This document shows positions 28,978-37,463 of a DNA stretch of 64,000 nucleotides, piece after piece (position 1 is the first letter of the stretch; each line of letters starts with the position of its first letter). The stretch covers positions 1-64,000 of the forward strand of contig CAIRJF010000011.1 in the NCBI GenBank assembly GCA_903878805.1. Reading direction: 5' to 3'. The position numbers and the translations under genes were made by a program. The DNA is from an uncultured Verrucomicrobia subdivision 3 bacterium (GTDB lineage Bacteria; Verrucomicrobiota; Verrucomicrobiia; Limisphaerales; UBA11358). The notes below the pieces were generated by a model. The model did not search any database. It was given only the letters and a program-made list of their open reading frames with translations, and was not told where the DNA came from.

Positions 28978-29174
28978 AATTCCTTGCAGCGGCCGCCGCG
29001 CAAGTCGCCCAGCGCCTCGCCCGCCAGCGCGTCGAGCTTGCCGGCGTGGACATCCTTTTCAAACTGCGCGTCCCACGCTTCGGCATCGAATTCCTGAAAC
29101 CAATTGCGGAAGGACTGCAGCTCGTCCCGCGACAACTTGCTCACGGCGGACTCAATTTCTTTGACTGTGCTCAT
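28974..29174 (-). CDS. Antitoxin of a RelE-type addiction module
   Basis: The 66-residue protein from the ATG at 29174 begins MSTVKEIESAVSKLSRDELQ. It ends with AWDAQFEKDVHAGKLDALAG and EALGDLRGGRCKEL, the C-terminal pattern of small antitoxins that wrap RelE-type toxins. It overlaps the downstream toxin start by four bases (GTGA), the normal antitoxin-first order. A longer start six codons upstream (29192) is possible but less likely. The antitoxin reading frame is intact while its toxin partner is frameshifted. Confidence 0.78.
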   Translation of the reverse strand: MSTVKEIESAVSKLSRDELQSFRNWFQEFDAEAWDAQFEKDVHAGKLDALAGEALGDLRGGRCKEL

Positions 29175-29216
29175 GGTGCGAAAATAATTCAACCGCCGTT
29201 GTTCGGCAAGCGCCGT

Positions 29217-30071
29217 TCAGCCGACCTTCACCGTGAACATCTCCGGACTGGTCACACCCTCGGCCACACGCGTCACGCTACCGGTCATCAAAATGTCGAA
29301 GCCCTCGCGGATCTCGATCTTGATGATACCGCCAGGGCAGTGGACCGAAATGTTTTTATCCACGAGGCCGAGCTTGTGCGCCACCGCCGCGCTCGCGCTG
29401 CTGCTGCTGCCGCTCGCGAGCGTGTAACCCGCACCGCGCTCCCAGATCTCGATCTGGATATTCGCGCGGTCGAGCACTTTCAGGAATTGCACGTTCGTCT
29501 TGCGCGGGAAATTCGGATGCACCTCCAGCAACGGCCCGAATTCATGCGCGAGCTTGGCGCTGATCTCCGGCAAGGGCAGAACGCAATGCGGATTCCCGAT
29601 CGTCGCCGCGCAAAAGGTGAATTCCCGGCCGCCGACGGAAATCTTTTCATTGATGACCTCGCGCGGCGCGCCTGTCACCGGAATCTGCTCGCTGTCGAAA
29701 CTCACCTTGCCCATCTCCACGCGCACCATCGCGCCGCCGTCGAACACCGTCGAGCGCACGATGCCGCCATCCGTTTGCAGCGCGAATTCCTCGTTGCCCA
29801 CAAACTTCGTGTCCCAGAGATAACGCGAGAAGATGCGCACGCCGTTGCCGCTTTTCTCCGCGATACTGCCGTCGGGATTGTAAATCTTCAGCGCGCACTT
29901 GGCGGTGGCGGAAGGTAATGGCCCGAGCAGGATGCCATCCGAGCCGACGCCGAAATTGCGGTGACAGATGATTTTGACCTGTTCCGTGGTGAGCGGCGCG
30001 GACAAATCTTTTGGGTGGATGACAATGTAGTCGTTGCCGAGCGCGTGATATTTGGTGAAAGCAATGTTCAT
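29217..30071 (-). CDS. dapF: DapF-like epimerase with both catalytic cysteines replaced by serine
   Basis: The 284-residue protein is a full-length homologue of diaminopimelate epimerase, which converts LL- to meso-diaminopimelate for lysine and peptidoglycan. Fold signatures are KYHALGNDYIVI, FGVGSDGILL, YNPDGSIAEKSGNGVRIF and ERGAGYTLASGSS. The two active-site cysteines of normal DapF map to Ser74 and Ser220, so the standard two-base proton transfer should be lost or altered. It may belong to a distinct paralogous clade rather than being a true DapF. No second dapF is in the window. Confidence 0.75.
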   Translation of the reverse strand: MNIAFTKYHALGNDYIVIHPKDLSAPLTTEQVKIICHRNFGVGSDGILLGPLPSATAKCALKIYNPDGSIAEKSGNGVRIFSRYLWDTKFVGNEEFALQTDGGIVRSTVFDGGAMVRVEMGKVSFDSEQIPVTGAPREVINEKISVGGREFTFCAATIGNPHCVLPLPEISAKLAHEFGPLLEVHPNFPRKTNVQFLKVLDRANIQIEIWERGAGYTLASGSSSSASAAVAHKLGLVDKNISVHCPGGIIKIEIREGFDILMTGSVTRVAEGVTSPEMFTVKVG

Positions 30072-30213
30072 CGCGCGCAGGATAACGGGCGGAGCGCAGA
30101 GCGTAAAACAGATTCAAGCCTAACGAAAAAAGCTGGGCCACCGCCGACTCGCGACGTGAACCGCGACAGCGGAACGGACCGCGCCAACGGCGATTGGGCG
30201 ATGGGGTTTCTGC

Positions 30214-30243
30214 CTCAACTCCCATCTGCCAACTTCCATCTCC
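30214..30243 (+). repeat. Degenerate short repeat related to the ybeY insert
   Basis: CTCAACTCCCATCTGCCAAC followed by TTCCATCTCC resembles the complement of the TTGGAAG-type repeat found inside ybeY. It lies directly upstream of a small gene and carries no coding function here. Relatedness is judged by eye and is approximate. Confidence 0.35.
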
Positions 30244-30252
30244 TAATTTATT

Positions 30253-30455
30253 ATGCCATTCGATGCAACATTACCCGTGGACCATTCGCCGATTGTGGCG
30301 GCAGAATTACGCAAGCAGTTGAACGCGCTCAAGGCGTTATTAATGCGCAGGCGGCGCAGATCACGGCGTTGCAATCGCTGGCACCGATGATTCCGACCGA
30401 TGTCTATCCTCTCTACGACAAGGTCAACAAACTGATTCTCGCGCTCCAGTCGTAG
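30253..30455 (+). pseudogene. Small gene with an apparent one-base frameshift
   Basis: From the ATG at 30253 the first 29 codons give a plausible small protein (MPFDATLPVDHSPIVAAELR, then KQLNALKAL). After the TTATTAATG sequence the frame turns into an Arg-rich run and stops. The adjacent frame continues sensibly as INAQAAQITALQSLAPMIPT and DVYPLYDKVNKLILALQS, ending at 30455. A deleted base is the simplest explanation. The intact product would be about 67 residues of unknown function. A strong terminator follows. Confidence 0.45.
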
Positions 30456-30524
30456 CCCGGAAACATGAAGGCGGCGCTGACGCACGACGCAATGCCGTCC
30501 ATCGCCGCCCCGCCCAAAAATCAG

Positions 30525-30558
30525 AAAGCCGCTCCGGTTACCCGGAGCGGCTTTTATG
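30525..30558. terminator. Bidirectional intrinsic terminator
   Basis: AAAGCCGCTCCGG (30525-30537) pairs perfectly over 13 bp with CCGGAGCGGCTTT (30542-30554) around the loop TTAC. It is followed by T's on the plus strand and by ATTTTT on the minus strand. It lies between convergent genes, so it can serve both. Confidence 0.9.
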
Positions 30559-30571
30559 TTTTGGGATTTTA

Positions 30572-30994
30572 TTATCCGCCGAAGGAGATGAAGTCACCTA
30601 GTTCTGTGGGTAGTGTGGGTGTGAACGGCTGGAAGGCGTAGCTCGTGCCGGTGTCAAAGCCGGCTTTACCTGCGGCCGTAGCGTTCACAAACGGCGTTAA
30701 AGCAGCAACCGCCTGATCAATCTTTGTCCATTGCAAGGTGCGTTCGTAGCCGTTGTTGTTGGATGGACTGACGTTTTCGGCAACTCCTTGGGCACCCGTG
30801 ACGGTGGCGAGGCCAAGGTCGGCGGCAATGACGCGGGCGAGGCTGCGGTGGTCGCTTTCAATTCCCATGATGCGGGCCGCGCTGACCCGTAGTTTCCGGT
30901 TGCTAAAATCAGCAACGCCCACGAGATACGCCGCGACGAAAGCGTCCTCCAACGTGACCAGGATGTTGAGGGTCGTTTGGGCGTCCTGAAACAT
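30572..30994 (-). pseudogene. Ferritin-like domain fragment
   Basis: The reading frame from the ATG at 30994 gives 140 residues that resemble the end of ferritin-like/DUF4439-type proteins: FQDAQTTLNILVTLEDAFVA, FSNRKLRVSAARIMGIESDH and RSLARVIAADLGL. The Glu in TLEDAF and the Glu-x-x-His in ESDH fit the metal-binding helices. The N-terminal part of such proteins, including signal peptide and first helices, is missing. The fragment overlaps out of frame with the end of the upstream propeller-like gene, so it looks like a truncated gene left after a deletion. Confidence 0.6.
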
Positions 30995-31592
30995 ATTGGT
31001 AATAGATATAACCTTGCCGATGATCCACCAGCCCGCTGCCACCATTGGTTTCGCCGACATTGAGACTGGTGTAAAAAATTTCCGTGAAGGTGCCGAGGCG
31101 AATTTTTTCCACGCGATCCGCCGTCCCATTGATGCGGCAGAAGACATAAAGATTGTGGTTGGTCGGGTTCGGGTCGGAGTCATCCAAGCTCACTTCACCG
31201 ATGGAATTCACGCCGCTCACCGTCAGCGAACCCGCACTGGTCACGGGATTGGTCCCCACGCCGAGCGAATAGCGATACAACGTCGTAGGCCGGGAGATAT
31301 AGCAATAGCCACCGGCTGAATCTAATTGCGCGTAACTGGAACCGCCCGTGTTCGTGGGCGCGCAGACGGCATACGGGAAACCATTGGTGATGCACAGCTT
31401 CCAAAGGTAGTTGCCCAGGAAATAAGCGTAGCCGTGCGGCACATCTATGAAGGCATTATACAAACCGGCATCATCGGGATTGCTGTTGCGGGGCATCAAC
31501 TCCGAGGGTCCACGGCGTTTCGGATTGTCGGCCAAACCCGAAAGGCACAACCCGATGATGAGCAACCCAAGCAGCAGTGTAGCTTTATTCAT
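30909..31592 (-). pseudogene. Secreted propeller-like protein, C-terminally broken
   Basis: The 227-residue frame begins with a signal peptide (MNKATLLLGLLIIGLCLSGL) and contains propeller-like repeats, for example VYVFCRINGTADRV-type text (here NLYVFCRINGTADRVEKIRL) and LVDHRQGYIYYQY. The last 25 or so residues, after that point, become Arg/Gly-rich and out of character. The coding signal then continues in another frame as a ferritin-like domain. The best reading is that a deletion joined the 5' part of a propeller gene to the 3' part of a different gene, out of frame. Confidence 0.55.
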
Positions 31593-31830
31593 GCGGTCTA
31601 TTGGATAGCAACTAATAAGCCATTTTGAGGCGTGCGTCTATCACCTAGTCGGACAAAATAGCGGATGAATGTTTTCAGGCGCCGTCCGAAAACAATGAAA
31701 TTTCGTCCAGTAGTCTCAGCCGAAGTTTAGTGGCTTCAGCACGAAGGATTGAAGTCTGAAAACTGGTTGAAAAGGGGAGGAAACAGGGTTCTACTGCCAC
31801 CCCATCCAAGGCTTAAAGATCCAACTGACC

Positions 31831-31860
31831 GGGCAACCCACGGTTTCACCGTGGGCTACC
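31831..31860. repeat. REP-like palindrome
   Basis: CCCACGGT (31837-31844) and ACCGTGGG (31848-31855) form an 8-bp stem with a TTC loop, extended imperfectly by GGGCAA and CTACC. It is the kind of short GC-rich hairpin that is scattered as REP elements and moved by RAYT-type transposases. Only this copy was noticed here. The surrounding 31593-31871 has no credible gene. Confidence 0.4.
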
Positions 31861-31871
31861 TTAATAACCGT

Positions 31872-32030
31872 TTAGCTTTTCGTGGCGCGAAAGCCGCCCA
31901 TCAGATAAACCACCAGACAGATCAGCAGGACGAGTCCCAATCCGCCGCCGCCGATGGCCGGTCCGCCGAAGTAAAACCCGCCGCCACCAAACAACAGCAT
32001 CAAGACCACCAAGACTAATAATAGATTCAT
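31872..32030 (-). CDS. Small Gly-rich membrane protein (DUF3309-like)
   Basis: This 52-residue protein starts at the ATG at 32030. It has two hydrophobic helices (NLLLVLVVLMLLF and GLVLLICLVVYLMGG) separated by a Gly-rich turn with GGGGFYFGGPAIGGGG. That layout fits DUF3309-type small membrane proteins, which are common and of unknown function. It is divergent from the aldo/keto reductase gene, with a perfect palindrome in the shared upstream region. Confidence 0.7.
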   Translation of the reverse strand: MNLLLVLVVLMLLFGGGGFYFGGPAIGGGGLGLVLLICLVVYLMGGFRATKS

Positions 32031-32066
32031 ATCGGTAGAATAGTCCCGATGCGGCGCGATGACTAT

Positions 32067-32080
32067 GGGGTGTTCACCCC
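32067..32080. promoter_or_regulatory. Palindromic site in a divergent promoter region
   Basis: GGGGTGTTCACCCC is a perfect inverted repeat with 6-bp arms and a 2-base centre, located between the divergent DUF3309-like and aldo/keto reductase genes. It has the size of a transcription-factor operator, but no matching regulator gene is nearby. Confidence 0.3.
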
Positions 32081-32232
32081 AGGACCTTGCGGTTGGCCAC
32101 TCTGCGATTGAATTCGCGGGCGAATTAAAAAAAGCTTGGCCAATCCGTTCAACCGGCAGAGAATCGCTAAATGTTAAACCCACCCAGCCCACGCTCGTTG
32201 CGGGTTGGCAACCGCACGATGAATCAATCCAT

Positions 32233-33171
32233 ATGAATAATGAACGCAATTTCACCGGCATGAACCGCCGCCAATTTTTGCAGACCGGCGCCAGTTGTGC
32301 CGCCTCGGCGATGTTCTTGAGTCTTGGCCGCACGGTGGCATGGGCCGCGCCGACGACCAGCAATTTAGTCCCCTTCGCCACGCTCAATAACGGCGTGCAG
32401 ATGCCGCTGTTGGGATTGGGCACTATGACGCTTAAAGGTGACATCGGGATGAGGAGCGTGGCCGAGGCCATTGCGCTGGGCTATCGGCTGATTGATACCG
32501 CCATGATTTACGGCACTGAGACAACCGTGGCCGCCAGCATCAAACAGAGCGGCATCAAACGCGAAGAATTGTTTATCACTTCAAAACTGTGGAAGTCCGA
32601 TATGGGGTATGAATCGGCGAAGAAAGGATTTCAAACTTCCCTTGATAAGTTGGGGACGGATTATCTGGATCTCTACCTCATTCACCGGCCGGCGGGCGAC
32701 ATCAAAGGCGCTTGGAAAGCGATGGAGGAACTTTATCATGCGGGAAAAATCAAGGCCATCGGCGTGAGCAATTTCAAACCTGCGCAACTGGCGGACTTGA
32801 TAGCGAATAGCGAGGTCAAGCCGGCCATTCATCAAATTGAAACTCATGCTTTCTTTCAGGAAAGCACGTCGTTGGAATCCTTGAAGCAACTCGGCATTCA
32901 AATGGAAGCCTGGGCGCCGTTGGCGGAAGGTCGTCACGGACTGTTCACCAACACCACGCTGACGACCATCGGCAAGAAATATAATAAGACGGTGGCGCAG
33001 GTGTGTCTGAGATGGCATTTCCAAAGAGGAATCATTGCCATCCCGCGATCCAAACAGCAAGCGCACCTCGCCGAAAACATTAACATCTATGATTTCAGTC
33101 TGGATGATTCGGATCTGGCCGCGATTGCCACGCTGGATTTGAACACCACCCAATTTCCCGAGTGGAGTTGA
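32233..33171 (+). CDS. Aldo/keto reductase with Tat-type signal
   Basis: The 312-residue protein is an NADPH-type aldo/keto reductase with the conserved tetrad segments RLIDTAMIYGTE (Asp, Tyr), TSKLWKSD (Lys) and DLYLIHRP (His), plus GVSNFKPAQL and IPRSKQQAHL for cofactor binding. I chose the ATG at 32233 because it opens a twin-arginine signal, MNRRQFLQTGASCAASAMF, so the enzyme is likely exported folded to the periplasm. The upstream reading frame could extend further but has no signal-like character. The natural carbonyl substrate is unknown. Confidence 0.88.
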   Translation: MNNERNFTGMNRRQFLQTGASCAASAMFLSLGRTVAWAAPTTSNLVPFATLNNGVQMPLLGLGTMTLKGDIGMRSVAEAIALGYRLIDTAMIYGTETTVAASIKQSGIKREELFITSKLWKSDMGYESAKKGFQTSLDKLGTDYLDLYLIHRPAGDIKGAWKAMEELYHAGKIKAIGVSNFKPAQLADLIANSEVKPAIHQIETHAFFQESTSLESLKQLGIQMEAWAPLAEGRHGLFTNTTLTTIGKKYNKTVAQVCLRWHFQRGIIAIPRSKQQAHLAENINIYDFSLDDSDLAAIATLDLNTTQFPEWS

Positions 33172-33632
33172 ACGCGGGGTCACAAAAAAAACTCCCGCAC
33201 CGCTCGCTGGAACGTTCGGACAATCATCGGCGGCAACGAAAACGCGACGTTGCGCGAGCAATCCGTGTGCTTCGGTGGTCATCGGTGGTTAAAATAAAGT
33301 CTTTATCCGAATTGCTTGAAGCGGTTTCGGTGCTGGCGCACGGCCATCGTATCGGCAGCGGGTTATTCCGCTCAAACACCGGACGCTATCGTAACGGCGG
33401 CTTTGCGCTGGGGTTTGGCGTATTTACCCGGCTTGGTCAGGCCAACCAAAACAGCTTGGAGATGGCGGCGCGTTCCTATTTTTTTCCGGCAACGGCGGAC
33501 AACGTGAAATTTTTCACAAACTTTTCTTGCGAAGGGAACGAGCAGTTGTTAAAACATCGCCCTCGATTTTGTGGTCGGTAAAACAATCTTTGGCTGTTGA
33601 TGAATTTAGGCGGTTTTTAATTTTAGAACGCA
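33172..33632. other. 461-base intergenic stretch before the act operon
   Basis: I see no credible gene. Open frames here have no recognisable domain and no coding-like composition. Positions 33261-33295 (ATCCGTGTGCTTCGGTGGTC, then ATCGGTGGTTAAAA) resemble another kind of short interspersed repeat seen in many environmental genomes. The region should hold the promoter of the respiratory operon, but no clear -35/-10 pair stands out. Confidence 0.5.
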
Positions 33633-34295
33633 GTGATTTTTCCAAAGTGGACAAACAGTTTGCCGTTGGTGCTGCTCGTAGGAGCGGCACTGGCTGGCGT
33701 CGGCGTGGCGACGGGCGTGACGGTTTATCTCACGCCCAAATACACCCGCGCCGGTTATCAGCCGGTGCAGCCGGTTCCGTTCTCGCACAAGATTCACGCG
33801 GGTCAATTGGGCGTGGATTGCCGCTATTGTCATAACGGCGTGGAAAAATCCTGGTTCTCAAATCTCCCCGGTGCGTCCACCTGCATGAATTGTCATAATC
33901 AGGTGTTGAAGGACGATCCGCGTCTGGCCATCGTCCGCGACAGCGCGGCGAACAATACGCCGATTCCGTGGGTGCAGGTTCACAAGGTGCCGGATTACGT
34001 TTATTTCAACCACTCGGTTCACGTCACGCGCGGCATCAGTTGCGTGGAATGTCATGGACGCGTGGATCAGATGGATGAAGTCAAACACGCGAAATCTTTG
34101 AGCATGAGTTTCTGCCTGAACTGCCATCGCGATCCGGCGGCGTATATCCGCCCGCCCGACAAGGTCACGAAGCTGGACTGGCAGTGGAGCACGAATGCCG
34201 TGGAAGCCGAACATTTGCAGGAAGTGAACGGAAAGAAGTTTGTCCACGATTGGAAAGTGGAATCGCTGCAAAGCTGCTCGGCCTGTCACCGTTAA
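33633..34295 (+). CDS. actA: Alternative complex III subunit ActA (pentaheme cytochrome c)
   Basis: ActA is the multihaem cytochrome subunit of alternative complex III (quinol:cytochrome c oxidoreductase). The 220-residue protein has an N-terminal membrane anchor/signal (LPLVLLVGAALAGVGVATG) and five CXXCH haem motifs: CRYCH, CMNCH, CVECH, CLNCH and CSACH. It starts at GTG and is joined directly to actB, which starts one base after its stop. The haem count and gene order are typical of ACIII. Confidence 0.95.
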   Translation: MIFPKWTNSLPLVLLVGAALAGVGVATGVTVYLTPKYTRAGYQPVQPVPFSHKIHAGQLGVDCRYCHNGVEKSWFSNLPGASTCMNCHNQVLKDDPRLAIVRDSAANNTPIPWVQVHKVPDYVYFNHSVHVTRGISCVECHGRVDQMDEVKHAKSLSMSFCLNCHRDPAAYIRPPDKVTKLDWQWSTNAVEAEHLQEVNGKKFVHDWKVESLQSCSACHR

Positions 34296-37200
34296 ATGAA
34301 TTCAAACCCGAACAATTCTACACCCGTCACCGGCCGCCGTTACTGGCGCAGTCTGGATGAACTGGCCGACCAGCCGGAGTTCAAGGACTGGCTGCACCGC
34401 GAATTTCCCGTGGGCGCGAGCGAATTGGTTGAGGATGGTCAGAGCCGCCGGAATTTTCTGAAGATCATGTCGGCGTCGTTCGCGTTCGCCGGCATCGCGA
34501 CACTCGGCGCGGGCTGCCGTCGCCCCGAAGAACATCTTGAACCTTACGGCAAACAGCCGGAGAATTATACTTACGGCGACGCGCAATATTTTGCGACCGC
34601 CATGCCCACGCGCACCGGGGCTGTTCCGCTCGTCGTCAAATCTTACGAAGGTCGTCCGGTAAAAATCGAGGGCAACGCGCTGTTCCCCGGCAGCAACGGC
34701 AGCACCGACCGCTACGCGCAGGCTTCCATTCTCGACCTTTACGACGTTGATCGTGCGAAAAAGTTCAAGCACGAAGGCAAAGAAGTTTCGCGCGAAGACG
34801 CGTTGGGTTTCCTCGACGAACTCTCCAAGAAATTCGCGGCGAACTCCGGCGAAGGTCTGGCGTTCCTCGCCGAAAGCAGCACGTCGCCATCGCGCGCGCG
34901 TCTGCAAGGCATCATCGCCAGCAAGTTTCCGAAATCCAAGTGGTTCACCTACGACGCGATTGATTCCGCCATCCATCAGCGCGCCGCGACGCAGGCGTTT
35001 GGTCAATCGGTGAAGCCAGTGTTCCATTACGACAAGGCGAAAGTTATTTTGTCGTTGGATGCGGATTTTCTCGGTGGCGAAGATGACGCGCATAATCACA
35101 TCCGCAAATTTGCCGCAAGCCGCAAAGCCGGTGACGGCATGAGCCGGCTTTACGCGGTGGAATCATTGTTCACTTTGACGGGCGCGAGTGCGGATCATCG
35201 CTTGCGGCTGACCGCTTCGTCGGTCGGGAAAGTGGCGGCGGAAATTTTGGCGGAAGTGAACGGCGGCCCGGCGTCGCTTTCCGCGTGGATTGCGGAATGC
35301 GCCAAAGATTTGGTCGCGAATCGCGGGCAGGTTCTCGTCGTGGCCGGCCAGCGTCAGCCGATTGAAGTGCATTTGCTCGCTTACGCCATCAATTCCGCGC
35401 TCGGCGCGATTGGCAACACGGTCGAACTGTTTCAGACAAACGCCGTGGTCACCGGCTTGGAAGGTTTCGATCTGGATGCAATCGACACGCTGGTGGTTCT
35501 CGGCGGCAATCCGGTTTACCATTTGACCGCAACGGCAAAGCCGAAGAATGTTGTTCGCCTGGGCTACTACGAAGATGAGACGGCGCAAAAGTGCGACTGG
35601 AATTTTCCGGCGGCGCATTATCTCGAATCATGGAGCGACGCCACGACCGGCGACGGAACCGTGGTTGCTGTGCAGCCGTTGATTCAGCCCTTGTTTGGCG
35701 GCTTGCCGGAATTGGAATTTCTGGCGCGCGTCGCTGGCGAGTCGCCGACCAGCGCCCACGAAATCGTGCGCGCCACGTTTGGCGGTTCGGACGAAGAGTG
35801 GAAGAAATTTTTGTTCAACGGTTTTGCCAACAGCTCGGCGAGCAAATCAGAAACGCTATCGTTTCAGGCGGCTGTGCCGGCGTTTCAATCTGTCGCCACT
35901 TCCGGCACAAATCTCGAAGTTGTTTTTTTCCGCGATTCCAAAGTGGACGATGGTCGTTATGCCAACAACGGCTGGATGCAGGAGTTGCCCGATCCGGTCA
36001 CGAAGATGACGTGGGACAACGCCGTGCTCATCAGTCGCAAGACGGCGCGCGAACTCGGCGTGGCGAACGGCGACGTCGTGGAAATTTCGTTGAACGGCAA
36101 AACGGTTTCCGGGCCGATCTGGACGCAGCCGGGCATGGCGGATTATTCGCTCGGCCTCGCGCTCGGTTACGGTCGCGAAAAAGCCGGTCGCGTCGGCAAC
36201 GGTGTCGGCTTCAACGCGTATAAAATTTTCTCCGGCAAATATATTGAGACCGGCGCGACGATCAAAAAGACCGGCGCGACTTATGTGCTCGCTTGCACGC
36301 AGCATCATTGGTCAATGGAAGGCCGCCCGGCGGTGCGCGAGGCGAACCTCGAAGAATTCATCAAAGAACCGACCTTTGCGCAGGAAAAATTTCATGGCGT
36401 CGAGCCGCCCGTCGTCCAGTCGCTTTATGTGAACCCGCTCGACGAGGCGAAGAAGACCGCGTTGCATCAATGGGGCATGACGGTGGATTTGAACGCTTGC
36501 GTCGGCTGCGGCACTTGCGTCGTCGCGTGCCAAAGCGAGAACAACATTCCGATTGTCGGCAAGGATCAGGTGTTGCGCGGCCGCGAGATGCACTGGATGC
36601 GCATTGACCGTTATTTTACCAGCGATCCAAAACGCAAACACAACGCGAGCCGTTTTGATTTGTCGGCGGACATGAACCAGACGGACGAGAAGCAGCAGTA
36701 TGCCGAGTGGATTGACGATGTGCAGGCGGTCAACCAGCCGATGCTCTGCCAGCAGTGCGAATCCGCGCCGTGCGAAAACGTGTGCCCCGTGGCCGCGACC
36801 GTCCACGATCAGGAAGGTTTGAACGTGATGGCGTATAACCGTTGCATCGGCACGCGCTATTGCTCGAACAATTGTCCTTACAAAGTCCGCCGTTTTAATT
36901 TCCTCGATTACAACAAGCGTCCGTTGACGGAACTCAAAGGCACTTTTTATTCCACGACGCTTACGCACAAGACGGACGGCGTGCCGGACATTTTGCGCTG
37001 GTGGAAAGACCCGAACAGCGGCATGCGCACGGAAGACGAATGGGACTTGATCAAGTTGAGCAAGAATCCTGACGTGACGGTCCGTATGCGCGGCGTGATG
37101 GAGAAATGCACTTACTGCACCCAGCGCATCGAGCACGCAAAAATTTCGCAGAAGGCCAAGGCGGGCGCGAGCGACAACGTGCGTTTGTCCGAAGCGGCGG

Positions 37201-37463
37201 GGACGATTCCAAAAACCGCGTGCCAGCAGGCATGTCCGGCGGGCGCGATCACGTTCGGCGATGTCAGCGACCCGAACAGCTCGGTATCGAAATCAAAATT
37301 GTCGCCGCTGAATTACTCCGTCCTCGGCGAACTGCTCACGAAGCCGCGCACGACGTATCTCGCGCGCGTCCGCAACCCGAATCCCGCGATGCCGGATTAT
37401 CACGATCCGTTTAGCACGGAGGAATTTGAGAGCCAGAGTCTCACCCCGAAAGGAAACAGCTAA
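34296..37463 (+). CDS. actB: Alternative complex III subunit ActB (molybdopterin-like and iron-sulfur)
   Basis: ActB is the large periplasmic iron-sulfur subunit of ACIII. The 1055-residue protein has a twin-arginine signal with SRRNFLKIM at about 50-58 and a lipobox-like GAGC. A molybdopterin-oxidoreductase-like region follows (about 85-700), which in ACIII binds no molybdenum. The C-terminal ferredoxin-like domain has the clusters CVGCGTCVVACQ, CQQCESAPCENVCP, CIGTRYCSNNCP and CTYC...CQQACPAG. The third group lacks one Cys (Thr in its place), which fits one [3Fe-4S] and three [4Fe-4S] clusters. Confidence 0.95.
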   Translation: MNSNPNNSTPVTGRRYWRSLDELADQPEFKDWLHREFPVGASELVEDGQSRRNFLKIMSASFAFAGIATLGAGCRRPEEHLEPYGKQPENYTYGDAQYFATAMPTRTGAVPLVVKSYEGRPVKIEGNALFPGSNGSTDRYAQASILDLYDVDRAKKFKHEGKEVSREDALGFLDELSKKFAANSGEGLAFLAESSTSPSRARLQGIIASKFPKSKWFTYDAIDSAIHQRAATQAFGQSVKPVFHYDKAKVILSLDADFLGGEDDAHNHIRKFAASRKAGDGMSRLYAVESLFTLTGASADHRLRLTASSVGKVAAEILAEVNGGPASLSAWIAECAKDLVANRGQVLVVAGQRQPIEVHLLAYAINSALGAIGNTVELFQTNAVVTGLEGFDLDAIDTLVVLGGNPVYHLTATAKPKNVVRLGYYEDETAQKCDWNFPAAHYLESWSDATTGDGTVVAVQPLIQPLFGGLPELEFLARVAGESPTSAHEIVRATFGGSDEEWKKFLFNGFANSSASKSETLSFQAAVPAFQSVATSGTNLEVVFFRDSKVDDGRYANNGWMQELPDPVTKMTWDNAVLISRKTARELGVANGDVVEISLNGKTVSGPIWTQPGMADYSLGLALGYGREKAGRVGNGVGFNAYKIFSGKYIETGATIKKTGATYVLACTQHHWSMEGRPAVREANLEEFIKEPTFAQEKFHGVEPPVVQSLYVNPLDEAKKTALHQWGMTVDLNACVGCGTCVVACQSENNIPIVGKDQVLRGREMHWMRIDRYFTSDPKRKHNASRFDLSADMNQTDEKQQYAEWIDDVQAVNQPMLCQQCESAPCENVCPVAATVHDQEGLNVMAYNRCIGTRYCSNNCPYKVRRFNFLDYNKRPLTELKGTFYSTTLTHKTDGVPDILRWWKDPNSGMRTEDEWDLIKLSKNPDVTVRMRGVMEKCTYCTQRIEHAKISQKAKAGASDNVRLSEAAGTIPKTACQQACPAGAITFGDVSDPNSSVSKSKLSPLNYSVLGELLTKPRTTYLARVRNPNPAMPDYHDPFSTEEFESQSLTPKGNS

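Noticed and set aside
33162-33581. 139-codon frame before actA as a gene
   Set aside because: It overlaps the end of the reductase gene, contains a micro-repeat and gives no family-like sequence.
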